Below are positions 1 to 13,148 of a DNA stretch of 64,000 nucleotides, piece after piece; within the stretch, counting starts at the first letter, position 1, and every line of letters starts with the position of its first letter. Source of the DNA: Cercophora sp. LCS_1 (taxonomy: Eukaryota; Ascomycota; Sordariomycetes; Sordariales; Lasiosphaeriaceae). Below the pieces are notes generated by a model that saw only the letters and a list, made by a program, of their open reading frames with translations, was not told where the DNA came from and did not search any database. A program made the translations under genes and the position numbers. The DNA is taken from contig JAPZLL010000017.1 in NCBI GenBank assembly GCA_036250225.1, positions 558,001 to 622,000 of the forward strand, given 5' to 3'.

Positions 1-840
1 ACAGATATACTATGACACTTTTTAGACACTGCAGGAAACAAACACACTGTGTGAATCTCGCTGTTGAGTCAATAATTTCCAATTCAGGGGTCCAGCGCAA
101 ACTTGCTGCTGCCTTCTGACAAAACGCCCTCAACATCTGCAAGCGGCGCGGTGGAGCTGAAGAAAATAGAAAACACGCGATTTCGCCCTGTTGTCATTCA
201 CGGTTTGATGAGCTCGCGCAAGCCTCCATGTTGAGCTGAAAATAGGTAGACATCCGCCTCATCCATGCACGGCCCTTCCGAGACGATGAAATCGTTGGCC
301 CGGCTCGGAACCGCGTCCGGTCGGCCGGCCAATTGGTCCCACTTCATTCCGCAAACGCCGGCGTCAACCGCACTGCGAACAATCAAGAGAGATTCGCTGT
401 GTCCTTAATTATGTGTTCGACGGCCGATAGTTTTCCGAAAATTTCTTTTCACGTGTTCTTTGTCGCCGCAAAAACCCTCCGGCCATCGGCCGGCGACGCC
501 GGCCGAATTTGAGCCGTAGTTATCCGATTCGGCAGTTATCCGATTCGGCCCCGACAACGCCCAGTCGTTTGTCTCCGACCATTATTCCCGCTCTGATAGA
601 ACGCAAAATACGATTAAGTTTTGTCTCCGGTATCTTAGCTCCTTTGATCAATCTGCAGCCAATTGACTACATACTGCTAGCCCCATTTGTTTCCCAGTTT
701 TGCACCCGTCACCTGTTAGCTTCCTTGTCACTGCCGGGCCCGCCGCGATGACGTCGCCTCGCGATGCCCGACATCGCGAAGACTGACCCACACCTACCCT
801 AGCCTTAAGAAGGTGGGTGGCGCCATGAATCGCGATCCCA
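1..840. other. Intergenic region upstream of the MFS gene
   Basis: No convincing gene was found. Open frames are short, lack family resemblance and overlap on both strands. The stretch holds GGCCGG-rich sequence near 480-510 and a 16-bp exact tandem duplication listed separately. The right part should contain the promoter and 5' UTR of the transporter gene that follows. Confidence 0.6.
518..549. repeat. Two exact tandem copies of a 16-bp unit
   Basis: The unit AGTTATCCGATTCGGC occurs at 518-533 and again at 534-549 with no spacer. It lies about 290-320 bp upstream of the transporter start, so it could be a duplicated promoter element or a simple replication slip. Function is unknown. Confidence 0.85.
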
Positions 841-2654
841 ATGGCTTTGTTCAATCCGATCAAATCTGTCAGGATTACCACCATGACCAGCCGAACAAGC
901 GGAGAGACCGCTGATCCGACCAGTGAACCAAAACACCACCACAGTGATGTTGAGGCCGAAACCGACAATGATTCCAGCTCGGACGACGACTATGACGGCT
1001 TCCGTCCCACTCGGCTTGAAATTTCGCGGTCGCATACCCGAGCGAGTAGCATATCCACGACGCTCCAACCGTCACAATCCCTAGCGACATTAGGCACCAC
1101 GAGATCAAGAAGAGGAGGACTCATATCGAGGATCCGATCGCGACCAGCAAACTACAACAGCTTCACCCACCCATTATCACACGTAGCGACGACAAGAGAA
1201 CAAATCGTCGACTTTGATGGCCCCGATGACCCCTACCGGCCCATGAACTGGCCTCTGAAGAAGAAGTTCACAACAACCCTGCTCTACGGCCTCATCACAA
1301 TGTCTGCAACCTGGGCGTCGTCCTGCTACTCGCCAGGGACAGGGCAAGTCGCCAACGAGTTCAACGTGGGAACGCCAGTCGCCATCCTGGGCACGTCTCT
1401 CTTCCTCCTCGGCTTCGGCATCGGCCCCCTCCTCTGGGCACCCCTCAGCGAGGTCTACGGCCGCCGCGTCGCCGTCATGGTACCTATGTTCATCGCCATC
1501 TGCTTCAGCTTCGGCAGCGCCACGGCGAAAGACTTCCAAACCCTCATGCTGACCCGCTTCTTTGGCGCCTTCTTCGCCTCAGCCCCCGTAACCAACACAG
1601 GCGGCGTCCTCGGCGACCTCTATTCGCCCGCCCACCGCGGTATCGCCATGGCAGGCTATGCCATGGCCGTCGTTGGCGGTCCAACTCTTGGTACGTCCGT
1701 CTCCATTCATCCTTCACTAATCTCTTCTAACCCATCCCAGGCCCAATTGTCTCCTCAGCAGTGGTAATCCAACCTTCCCTCGGCTGGCGCTGGACCGAAT
1801 ATCTCACCGGCATGCTGCAATCCTTCGTCCTCCTCATCGGCGCCATCTTCATCGACGAGACCTACCCGCCCAAACTCCTCGTCTACAAAGCCCGTCGCCT
1901 CCGCATCGAAAGCGGAAACTGGGCTCTCCACGCCAAATTCGAAGAATGGGACGTCAGCGTCTCCGAACTCGCGAGAAAATTCCTTGTCCGCCCGGTGCAG
2001 CTCCTCTCCACGCCCATCTGCCTCCTCGTCGCCACGTACGCGAGTTTCTGCTACGGCATCATCTACATGCAGCTCGGCGCGATACCCATCATTTTCCACG
2101 AAATCAGGGGGTGGAGTCCCTTCGTTTCCACCCTTCCGTTTCTCTGCATCTTCCTCGGCGCCATCTTGGGGTGCGGCGCGAACGTGTACAACCAGCTGTT
2201 GTACAACAAGGCGTACCACGCCGCGGGGAACAGAGCTGTCCCGGAGAAGAGACTCCCGCCGATGATGGTCGGATCGGTGCTGTTCGCGGGCGGACAGTTT
2301 ATCACCGGGTGGACGGCCGGGCCCGAGGTGCATTGGGTTGTGCCGTGCGTTGGGCTGGTGATGCTGGGGACGGGCTTCTTCATGATTTTCCAGGCGGCGC
2401 TGAATTATCTGGTGGATACGTTTACATTGTATGCCGCGTCGGCGGTGGGCGCGAATACGTTTCTGAGGTCATGTTTTGCGTGTGCGTTCCCGTTGGTGGT
2501 GGGGCCCATGTATCATAATTTGGGGGTTGGGCCTGGTTCGAGCATACCGGCGGGTTTCGCGGTGCTGCTGGTGCCGGTGCCGTTTGTGTTTTACACCTTT
2601 GGCAAGGAGATTCGGAGGAGGTCGAAGTGGTCGAGGGGGTCTGTTATTGATTAG
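841..2654 (+). CDS. MFS transporter, DHA1-type multidrug/polyamine exporter
   Basis: Two exons, 841-1690 and 1741-2654, are joined across a 50-bp intron (GTACGT...CCCAG) that falls in a Gly codon and restores frame, giving 587 aa. Residues 1-115 are hydrophilic and acidic with a His run, as in fungal Tpo/Flu-type H+ antiporters. RPMNWPLKKK, which precedes the first membrane helix, is the PxNWP signature of this clade. The following hydrophobic segments include LLWAPLSEVYGRR, the DHA1 form of MFS motif A. The protein is expected to export small toxic molecules or polyamines at the plasma membrane; the substrate cannot be read from sequence. ATG at 883 has a better Kozak context (CACC before ATG) and would give 573 aa, so the true start may be there. 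The protein ends with a basic tail after the last helix. Family certain, substrate unknown. Confidence 0.9.
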
Positions 2655-2791
2655 AAGTCGTTAAAATGTAATCAGGGTGGAATGCTGACTGATCTGAGGA
2701 GGTCAAAAGGAGATGTTGTGACCACTGTTCGTTGATCGGCTGGGCGTTCTGTCGTCATAAGTAGAAAAATCGACCGTTTCAAACATTCATC

Positions 2792-2871
2792 GGTTGTATA
2801 GTGTAGCGGTTATCACTCCGGATTCTGAGTTCAGACATTCCGGCAACCCCGGTTCGATTCCGGGTACGACC
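2792..2871 (+). tRNA. tRNA-Gln (anticodon CUG) with a 9-nt intron
   Basis: The acceptor arms GGTTGTA (2792-2798) and TACGACC (2865-2871) pair over 7 bp. The D arm is GTG/CAC. The anticodon stem CCGGA/TCCGG (2818-2822 with 2839-2843) flanks a 16-nt loop that starts TTCTGA. Removing GTTCAGACA (2829-2837) leaves a normal 7-nt loop with anticodon CTG at 2825-2827. The T arm CCCGG/CCGGG encloses TTCGATT, a perfect B box. The intron sits one base 3' of the anticodon, the canonical eukaryotic position. The exact intron ends could shift by a base or two. Confidence 0.93.
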
Positions 2872-2883
2872 TTAGCTTGTGCA

Positions 2884-2893
2884 TTTTTTTTTT
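2884..2893 (+). terminator. RNA polymerase III terminator of tRNA-Gln
   Basis: A run of ten T residues begins 12 bp after the tRNA 3' end, the usual Pol III stop signal. Confidence 0.8.
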
Positions 2894-3189
2894 ACGCTTT
2901 CACCTCTTGGCTTCAGTTCACCACTGCTTCCCTTTTGGCATTCCTCCTTATATATAGTGTACGGACGTCGGCAAAATCCGCAACTTTGGCCATGTTTTCG
3001 ATTCCCACACTTCAAACTGGTTTGTGAAGGATTTAGGAACGCTAGCGGGTTAAACTTGTGAGAAAGTTTCCATCTTTAAGAAAGAATCCCCACCTTGCTA
3101 AGGTAGTAGGTATTTAGTATGAATAGTTTCATTAGATATGTACTTATTTTGCTGGCAGAAAATTATCGAGCGTTGAATGAGTCGGTCGT

Positions 3190-6100
3190 CTATTCCTCGT
3201 CAGAGTCCCCGTCGTTCCCATCCGAGTCCGAAGCATCTCTAGTACTAGCCGACTCTACATGCGGGTCAAGGCTACCTCGAAAATGGAAGCCCTCCCCTTC
3301 CTGCACAGCGAACAGGTGATGGTCTTTGCGCAGAGGCCACCCCTGACAGACGTATCCCATGGGGGTGTGGGTGATGTCTTGCCCTTTGCGGCGCAGCGCC
3401 AGCCACTCGAGAAGGAAACCTGCAGGATTCGCCGACAAGGCAGCGCCGTCCGGGCTCTCCATATATCTCTTGAGAGCGGTGCATTCGTCGAAGGTGGCAT
3501 ATAGACGGCCGGCAAAGATACTGAGTTCCATCCAGAGCCGCTCCCGCCACTGCCGCTGCTGCTTCTGTTTCTGCCCAGACGCTTGACGGCTTGTAGCGGC
3601 GGGTATCGGGGGCAGAGAGTAGAGCAGGCCGTCAAAGCTGGACATGTCGCGACTCAATGGCAACACGTAGGTAATGAGGTGGGTGCGTGCACCTCGTTTC
3701 CCATGCGCTGATTCGCGAACTATGGGGATCAAGAGTTCAACCTCCTCGGGCACGACGATCAGGGCAGTTTGGCTGGTCGGGTTCAAGAGAAACCACTCGA
3801 CCGGTCGCTAAAAGAGGGTTTCAGCCTTTGTTTTTTTCGTCATCTTTTCTCTAGATGGAACTAGAGAGATAATGTTTTTCACGCTTACCAGAAAGTCATC
3901 AATATCGCCATCGTTCCGCAATGTGATGGTCCGCATGTACTCGACTGAGACGAACAGCCGCGACGCTTCAGCGGCCATAGGGACGCCGTAATCACGGCCG
4001 ATCCTCGTGCTCGCCATGGCGCTGAAGGCGTGTTGATACCCGCTTTCGCCGCTGAGCTTGCCCGTCTCGGCGAAGCGGCGGATGGCTAGGTGAAGGCTAG
4101 GGAACTGGAGCGCCTCGTACGTTGGGCGCTCGTGCGACTGCCGCACGTGCTCCACCTGGAACTCGACCTCCCGTTCCTGCTCAACCTCCTCGAGGACAGA
4201 ATCATGGTGCCTTTTGCTACAACTGCCGTTGCTACCGCCGCCCTCGCGCTGCCTGTCGAGCTCCTGGATCAGTTCGCCCAGCTCCTCGTCAGGAGGCAGA
4301 GAAACGGCCGCTGGAGATGAAAGAGGGTCGGTTTCCGTGCCGCCATACATGTAAAGCGTCGCGAGGGTCTGCCGTTCGGGCCGCCGGATGGCGCTGAGCA
4401 ACGCGCTGCGGTGAGCTTCGTTGTCCAAGAAGTCGTTGCTGCGAAGCTGGGCGCCCGTGCGGTAGCAGAAATCGTAGCCCTGGGCAATGTGAAGGCCTCG
4501 CAACTGATCGTTGGCGAGGCACGTCTGCTCGAGTAGCCAGGTGACAACGTGCGAAGAGTCGACGTCGCAGTCTCTCACAGGCTGGCAGGCATCCATGATG
4601 CTCTGGTGCACCTCGGGCGGCGCGAAAAACACGACGGCCTGCGTGCTCCCGAGGGCGCGGAGCCTCATGGCAGCCTGGACGGTGTGGTCCTTGGTCTGGC
4701 CGATGGCCAAGGTGAGGGCTCCCCGAGCATTCCGAGGCAGCCCGAGATCGACCCCCCTCGTGTGCGCTTCGTCGAGATAGACAAGGCACTCGTCAAGACT
4801 CTCGGCGAAGGGCGTCGAGATTAGCAGCGCCTGCTTCTCGCTCCGATACTGGACCCAAGGCTGATTGTCGGCTCCAAAGTAGACGGCCGCCTTGGCCTGC
4901 GTGTCCTTGGCCAGCCACGTCTTGACAAGAGACTGGTTGTCCCGCCCCAGCACGTACGCACCGGCGTCGATCAGGACCCTGATGCGTCTGCGCGCGAGCT
5001 CTGCCGTCAGCTCCTCCTCCCGGTTCACCCGCCATCGAACACAATGATACTCGCGGTTACGCGGCTGGAGGAGGTGGGTGAGCACTTGGGCGTTAGTATG
5101 GTGCAGGCTCTCGAGGTCTTGCTGCTTGATCGTCAGCGGAAGTAGGAGCCTGTTATCGTTGGTCCCGCTGAACCCGGTCGACATGGGACGAGGGGAAGGG
5201 GAGGATGTAGCGGCAGAGGGCGGCTTGAGCTCGCCGGGCGCATACGGTGCGCGTGGTAGGGGTAGGAGGGGAAGATCCCATCCTGAAGCCTGCATCTTCA
5301 GGTCAAACTGTCTCGCGTGGGCAGGGAACACAAAAGCGTTGATGTAATAGTTGAGCACAATTCGGCTGAACCGGAGGATGCGCCATAGCTGGTCTACCTG
5401 CTGTTCATTCTCGAGACTGATGGAGCTGCAGTGGCGGAGGTGCCCCAGCACCCCAAGACCCTGCGTCCACTTGTCGTACTCGGCCACCGGATCATCAGAG
5501 CTTAAGACGTGTTGCAGGCTTTGGCGGAACTGGGCCGCCGTGATGCCTGCATGGTAGAAGGAGAGACACGTCAAGATGAGCGCCACGTCGGGATGGCCGA
5601 ACTCCGACTGCTCCGACGGCACCCCCTTGGCATGGAAGGGAACCGCCAACGGAGCCCTCGCGGGATGGAAGCCATACTGCACGTTCCATCGTTTTTTTAG
5701 ACAGGTGATGAGGATCCGCCCTTGCACGAGCCCGTGGACGAGCAGGATGCTGTCCGCAGCCGCCTTGGCGTTGGGGAACTGCCTTGCCGCCAGCTCAACC
5801 GAGTCGGGGTCGGCTCGGTCGCTGTTGGAAAGGATCTCTTGGAGGAGCGCACTCGGAAATCGTTGCGCCAGGCCCGCCCGAGCAAGCACAGCGGTCCTCC
5901 CGCTGCTGACGTCCCTCGCGATGCGGCGCACCAGTTCGTCTTCGGCATCTGGCTGCAGGAAATGCGCGACGGGAAACCCGCCCAGTCTGCCGGAGAGCTT
6001 CATGCTGTGCGGGAAGTCGTCCTGAAGCCCCGGGAAATGGTCCTCGGCGAGCTGGAGGAGGGCTTGTATCACGGTCCATCGGTGCGGCTGCCCGTCCAGG

Positions 6101-9100
6101 GGCAGCTGGGGTCCGCCGGGGTAGATGAGCTGCGTCTTCACCCCCAGCGTGTAGTCCGACTCGTCGAGCACGTCTCGGCAGGTTTCCGACAGCCGCGCCT
6201 GGAAGGCAATCATCTCGCGCGCCTCATCCAGCAGCGAGTCGGCGAGCCGCTGCAGACCGCTGAGCTTGTAGGACAGGAGGTGCTCGGGCGCGGCCAGCAC
6301 GATGCCGCGGCGCTGTCTTGTCAGCTCGTGCAGCCGGGAATAGAGCGGGATCATGGCCGGTGCCCTGGGTCCCGTCGGGGTGCGGCGGGAGAAGGGCATG
6401 TGGATGATGTCGCGCCCAACGAGCCCGCCCAGTCGCGTCTGCATGATCTGCGCCGTTTGCGCGAGCAAGGCTCGCGGCACAATCAGACGCGCCAGCTGAG
6501 CGCCGTCAGCCAGGACACACATGGCCATGGGCACGATGCACGATGTTTTCCCGCTGCCCATGTTCATCTGCAGCACCGAGTTTGATCCCGACGCCGGGTA
6601 CAGGATGGCGTTGGCCACCTCGACCTGTTCCGGGCGGATAAGCAGGCCACTGTCTATCTCGAGAAGCAGCCAGTCTGGGATATCCAAGGGATTCCACGTG
6701 GCATGCCCGACGTTTCGCCACTCCGCCGCCGCCCTGGCCGTGTCCCCTCGCCGCTGGGCGGACTTGATGCGCTGGAGCCGCTGGAGACGCACCACGCTTA
6801 GGCCGTACGAAACCAGGAGCTCCCTCGCTGGCCGGCCCAGAGGGTGAGCGTTGCTGGAACGTAGTAGCTCGAGGAGTGTGCTTGGACTCTTCCACGGCCA
6901 CAAATCCGCCAGTCCGAGCCACCGGTAGCGCGCATCATCGCTCGAGAGTGCCGCCGTGACCGCCTCCAGCTGGCCCTCTACGCCGGAGCGAGCGTCCGAG
7001 ATCTGGGCCTCCACGGCAGGTAGAGGCGGGACTGGGTCACCCTCGGCCGCCTCCTCCTGTCCGTGGCCGCTAGCCCTTTTTCTGAGGGCGTCGAGGCTGC
7101 TTTTCAGGCTGTCGCCGTACGCACGCCGCGTGCCGCTCGAGGATGTAAACCGTACGAGGATAGCATCCAATTCGTCCCACTCTCTATCCCTGGACTCAGA
7201 CGGGCCTGTCCCGGCCATCCCCGCACGCCGCGTACGTCTGGCACGATGGGCCGGTTCTTGGGGCCGCGGCAATGTATCGTCGTTATGACGAGCCAATCGA
7301 CTTGGCACCGGGACAGCGGTGGCAGGGCCGCCGAGGCGGACGCAAGCGTCCCGGATCAGCAGAGGCACGGCAGGTCCTCCGCTTCTGACGAGAGAAAAAG
7401 GCTTACCCGCGCCCGAGTCCCATGGCATCGGGGCGGAGCTATTCTGCGGCACGCCTGGGTGCCGGTCTAAGACATGCTGGATTTCGTCGATGTATTGCGA
7501 GAGCCTCATATTTCTGTACATCCGGGCCCATTCGGGCAATACGGCATCGATGGCCTGATCGATGTCGAGCTCCAAGCCCTGAAAGCCCCTGCCTGACGGC
7601 TCCGGGCTAGGCCACTGCTGCAAAATGAAGGCGGCGAAATCGCTTGCCTCCCGTCGGCACCGACGTAGACGCTTCTCTTGGGCTTCTTCCAAGTCAGGGT
7701 TGTCGACAAGCCACCGAGCAGTGAACTGCATCGTGGCGGCAAAGCGAGCCTCATCAACAGTCTCCAAGACGATTGCCTCGAGAGACTGCAGTGTCGGCGT
7801 CTGCATGAACTCGAAATTGGTAAATACAGGATACCTCGGCATGTCAAGGGCTCGAAGATCGTCCCGATGATGGCATGCGGCAAGGAATCGCAACACGTCC
7901 GCATTCTGTCCAGGAGAAAAAGAGAGGAGGGCAAGCTTGAACAGAGCTTCGTAAGGGCGGTCGCGGTCGGTGCTGCAAAACACGTGCACCAGATTGCCCC
8001 ATTGCCCTGCGATGTCTCCCCTGACGAGATCAGCGAGCGACAGAGCGGCGGCCATACCACCTGGCCCCTCGCGAAAGCCGCCGATCGTCTGCCAGCGCTC
8101 CAGTGATGCTTTCAGGGGTTCCTCCATGAAGACCTCGCACGGATGGTAGAATGATTCCACGATGCGGTATACTTGAGTCGCTTCAGGCAGCGTGAGCTCG
8201 CGGTCCCGCGGGTGGTAGACAAAGACGTCAGACGACGGCTCCCCCGCGGCCGAAGCCCGTCCGATCCAGCGGGAGGTGGCACGCTCATAGCAGAGGCGCT
8301 GGCGTTCACCACGGCGTTGGAGCCAAGCTGCTGGCTGCTCCCTGCGTGCCGCCTCCATGCTCACGATGATGCTGGCACTCTGGCCAGCGGCGCCGTCGTC
8401 CGTGTCGGCGAACGCGCTGAGCTGCTCTGACCGCTCCAGGATGGCGCTCACGACAGGCTCCAAACTTTCGTGTTGGACGGCCACAGTGAGCGAGTCGTCC
8501 CAGCTCACCGTTTGGAGACGCCGCTTGTCTGGCGGGTAGTAGCTACGCCGCGGGGTGAGCCCCCTAAGTATCTCGAGCGTCTTCTTTGCCCCGTTGCCGA
8601 GCGGCTGCCACGGCTGGCCGCAGCCCGACTCAAGTGTCCGCACAGCCTCCTCGATGCCGGTCCGCTGTGTGAGGCTGTCGGGCAGAGCGAACGACGTGAG
8701 GGCGTGCAGCAAAGCCTTGGTGTACAGCAGCTCCGGCTGGGGAGGGCACGTGAGCTGGCCAAGCACCGGGTCGATCCCAAACCTGCCGTAGTGTTCGGCG
8801 CCGCGCATAACGATGCTGGTGTGCAAACCCTCGCGGCTCCAGCTCACGGTCCCGAGCGGCACGAGGATGCTGCGGTCATCGCACGCGCCGACGGTACGCA
8901 GGACCAACCCGCTCCGGAAGCCGTACAGCGTGCCTGCGTCTTGATTCGGGTCCACCTCTGCCCCAAGCTCTCGGCACTCCAGGAGACCGTGGCTGTTCAC
9001 CCGGAAGCGCAGGTTGAGGTTCCTAAGCTCGACCGACAGCGGGCCATCTGGTTTCAGTGGTTGCGAGATGACCAGTCTGCGCTCGCCGGCAAAGCCGCCC

Positions 9101-12100
9101 AGGACTCCCGCCACCATCTGGGCAACTGGGGAGCGCGGGCCGACGAGACAGGCCCCACTTCGCCGCCGGCGTACCCGACGGTCGCCGAGACTGAGAATCC
9201 AGTCCTTCTCTCGGACGTGCCACACGTTGGGCTTCCTCCGGACCTCAAGCCGGCCCGAGCCGAGGTCGAGCCAGTGCACGCAGTCCTCCACGAGATCCAG
9301 AGGCAAGTCGTATGTGTCGTTTCCCAAGAACACGGTCGATGGCACGTATTCTAGGACACTCCCGTTGCGATCGACGGCCTGAATCACCACGCGGCCGTTG
9401 CGATGGCCGAGATGAATGAGGTATCGCCCTTGTCGTCTCGCTACCATGTGGCTCATGCCGAGGCGCGGCGAAGGATACGTCACAAGGTACTGGTCCCCGA
9501 AGAGCTCTTTGACGTGGGGGGAATCTCTGATGTCCGGTGGCAGCTTGCTCATGGGGCTGCCATCGACCAGAAGCCGCCCGTCGACAAAGTTGTAATCGAG
9601 CCTTTGAGCCGTGGCCCAGGCGCTGGTCGGGCTCGTCGTGCAGGTAACCCACGGGCCGATCTGGGATGAGAATTGCCACTCGCCACATTGTATCAGCCCG
9701 GCGGCGGCCGGGCCTTGTTGGTCTCTCCCGTCTGCCCAGATGCGCGAGATAGCGCGGTCCAAGCCGACAGGATGCTGGCGTATAGCGGACTTGACGATAT
9801 CTTGGATCCTGTGCGCCATCTTCATATCCCGAACCAGCACGCTCCGTAAGGTCGGTGAGAGTTCCAGGTTCTGCTGCAGCGCTACCGACGCCTCGACATA
9901 GCACTCGAGCTCTTCGGCCGACATGTCGACCCCCGCGTGCTCCAAGACGGCAAAGGTCCTCCGGCAGAGCAGCGAAGCCCAGAGGCAGTACTTGGCAGCG
10001 CTTTCCCCTGCGCCCGAGTCGGCGCAACGCCAGCGCTGTTCGCGAGTCTGGGCAATCCAACCCAGCGTCTCTTTTCGCGCCGCCTTGAGCAGCTCCTCTG
10101 CAGCGTTGCGACCGCTGCCCGGGCCTGCCAGCCAGAGCAGCCGGAGGCACAGAGTGATGAGCGTCTCCATGCAGTAGACCTCGCGCCAGTTTGTGCGGAT
10201 CGTACCGAGACGCCGCTCGATCTGCTCTGCCAAGCAAGCGCAGAACGACGCATCCCTAAACACTGCGTGAATGTCTCCCAAGGCGTCTTGGCGCTGCTGC
10301 TGCGCAGGGCCGGCCTGCAGGACCAGCTGGCCCATGAGATGCATGGTGTCTTCGCAGTTAAAGTTGAGGTGCAGTGAGCCCAGCTCGCCGAGGACTGTCA
10401 GCCACCGTCGATTGCGGCCTGAGAGCAACCGCTGGTACGACAGCATCTCGTACGTCGACATGCTGGCGGGACATATTGCTTGGTTGGCAATGGCTTGGTA
10501 CGACGACGGGCCGTCTGGGTCCGGGTGCGGGTGGGCTTCTAGCGGAAAGACGGAGCCCTGCAGCGCTGACGGTATTCGAAGGCCGCAGAGATGCCCAAAT
10601 GTCAGCGGCCTCTTGAGATCACCGACCCATGTCTCCGATGCTGCGTCGTAGAGGCGAAAGTCAAGGCTGTGCGGCAGGAGAACGGCGCTCTTCTCGACTT
10701 TCATCTTGACCCGCTTAAAGTGTGACTGAAGGAAGGACTTCTTCGCCGAGGCGACCGAGAGGATTCGTCTCTCGGACACAGAGTACCGCTTGAGGGGTTC
10801 GTACGCCGTAAGCCGCACATGCGGTGGCGTCGATGGTGCCCTAGGCAGGCTTGGGTGTGCCAGCTTGCTGATGATGATCCAAGTAGCGTCTCGGTAGGCG
10901 GCTAGGTAGCTCGGCATGCCGAGCTCGAATACTACGACTGCGCTGACCCAGGATTCGGAGGGGAGAAAATCCTCGTGAACGTGAACCCGTAGCTTTCTTC
11001 GCTTTCGAAGGCTTTTGCAGCGCTCGCAGGTGCGCGGGCCATACGCTCCATTCGGCTTCTTGGGACAAGCGCAAGTGGTCCGGTCCAGGACGACACTGAG
11101 AGCGTCGTACTCCTCGTAGGCCTTCCTCCATCCCGATTCGGCTGTGTCCCTGGCCTTCTGCGACTCGGCCTCGATCTGCCGTCGTAAGGTCTGCAAATCG
11201 GCCGACGCTTCTGTGAACCGTGCGGCAAAGCACTCGCTGCTGGGGCCGCTCATGATCGTTTTGGCGCCAAAGCGACAGCGCCCACATCTGTCTCGGAGGT
11301 GATCCTGTATCTTTCGGAGACGTTCCATGTCTTGAACCGTGGCAAGCTGGAGAATGTTGACGAGCACCGGGGAAAACCCCGGGTGGTAGTCCAAGAGCAA
11401 GGGGCACTTCTGCGTGACGCTCTCGTCCAGTTTAACCCAGAGGTCGAAGATGTTCAGGATCGAGACGCTGGCCTGCTCTGGGCCCGAACTGAAGGCGCTG
11501 CCCGGATCACTGACAAAGTCAATGAGTCTCCAGGCCAGCTGGCAGCACTGATCAGCCGTCTCGGACAGCGTTGGGCCTTGGCGAATGTCCATTTCCAGTC
11601 GAGATAACTCAAAACACTGGAGAATAAGTTGTTGCAGTGGGCCACCAGCACCCGTGCCGCTCCCTAACTCTCCAGTCACACCTGGGGCTCCTTTCCTCTT
11701 TTTTGAAACTGCCGATTGAAGGACACCATCCAGATACCTGGCGCTGTTGTTGAGAGAAAGGCGGAGGCTGTGATCGTCCGCACGAAGGGGAAGCCTGTCG
11801 ATGCTCGGCATAATCTGCGCCCGATAGCGATGCCACATGGTTTCGACCTGGCTCGTGGCGGCCTGAATGTCCCCACGGAAGAACGTGGATGTCGACTTGA
11901 ACAGCCTCCGGTATACCGCCTGGTGCTCCGGCAACGCCTCGTCCCTCTCCATTTCCAGCTTGGCGAGGCGCCGGCAGAGTTTGGACCTGAGCAGGATGGT
12001 CATCTCAGGAGCGAACTTACCGGCGCAGTCGGTCAGCAGCCGGGAAAGCAGGGCACAGATCAAGAACTTGTAGCAGGCCCGCCCTTCATTGTTGCCGAGC

Positions 12101-12975
12101 GCTAGGCAAAGATGGCGCTGGACGGCGACGCGGAGTACGAGCCAGTAGGGCAAGCGGCGCCACGGGAGCTCTGCCTTGTCGAGGTTCACGTCGTCTCGGA
12201 CTCGTTTTCGCAGCATCGGGACCTGGACTGAGGATCCGATCGCTTCGAGCAGTGGCAAAAGCATCTGGCTGATCAATGCGGGATTGACCGAATCCCTGGC
12301 TTCTGGTACCGATACCCCGGCCTTGCGGCTACGCGCTGCGAAGCGGTCGAGTGCCTCGGTGCTAGCTTGCTCGAGAAAGGTGGTCAGTGTTTCCGTGAAG
12401 GATGGATTCGCAAACTCAGCGAAGGGGATCCGCGCGGCTCTGCCAGGAAAATCCCACTGCAAGGCGCCTTCGGCAGCGAGGACCGCTTCAGAAGAGGGCG
12501 ATGTCTCAAAAGCCTCAAACACCACGTTGTCGTCTTCGTCGCCATCGCTTTTCCTCATGGATTAGCGCCACCATGTTAGGAATCTAGACTCAGAAACAGG
12601 AAGGGCATTCCGCTAATCCGAAGATGTGCAGCAGATTGAGACTTACCTGGGTAACAGCCGAACGAGGATCGCGCAGTTTTGCTCCTCTATGTGCACAACC
12701 ACCGGGCAGTCAACTGACAAGTTGGAGAATGCGCGTCTTATTGAGTCTCGGTCAAAGCGGCACTGCTGGAGATCAAGGCATACGAGAAGCTGTTGACGAA
12801 CCAGTTGCCAGCATCTTTGCGCCCTTTGGCCCCGGAGAGCGCTTAGGGCGTCGCAAGCGCCAACAAGACGCGCTTGCAAGTTGTCCTCGACTGCGTGACC
12901 GTTGAGTTCCTGGAATCCTGGAAGTTTGGGTGGCAGGACAACGTGGTTGAAGACAGACTCGAGAAGAGAAGCCAT
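3190..12975 (-). CDS. Giant DUF6606/DUF3638/DUF3645 protein (ubiquitinyl-hydrolase annotated family)
   Basis: Three exons: 12975-12647, 12553-3889 and 3807-3190, with introns of 93 bp (GTAAGT...ATGAG) and 81 bp (GTAAGC...TTTAG). Both junctions restore frame inside conserved blocks, giving about 3203 aa, normal for the family. Exon 1 carries the N-terminal DUF6606 start (SLLESVFNHVVLPPKLPGFQ). An ATP-binding-like motif QMNMGSGKTS lies near residue 2107 in the DUF3638 region, and LDEAHTRGVDLGLP near residue 2704 marks DUF3645. The C-terminal exon holds the closing domain (TALIVVPEEVELLIP) and an acidic Ser/Asp tail. Family members are annotated as ubiquitinyl hydrolases, but Walker A- and DEAH-like motifs suggest a nucleotide-dependent machine; the biochemical role is poorly known. 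Start 12975 was chosen over an in-frame ATG 54 bp upstream because family members begin close to this point. The gene may be mis-split in automated annotations because the first and last exons are small. Confidence 0.9.
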
Positions 12976-13148
12976 TGTTTTTCGTTGTTCATTTTGGCTT
13001 GTAGGGATGAAGAGCGCCCCCCAGACCACGACGCGTTTGAGCGGGGAAGTTGGCCGCCTGGCTGAGGCCTACCATCCTGTTGGCTCCCCGCCCCGCCTGA
13101 GGCCTACCGTAATACCCCGCAGTAACACATGATCCGCCCCTACTGCCC

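Noticed and set aside
8470..10237. Long open frames of 294-330 codons on both strands inside the giant gene
   Set aside because: They overlap well-supported coding sequence in another frame and show the Arg/Ala/Ser-rich composition typical of GC-rich shadow frames.
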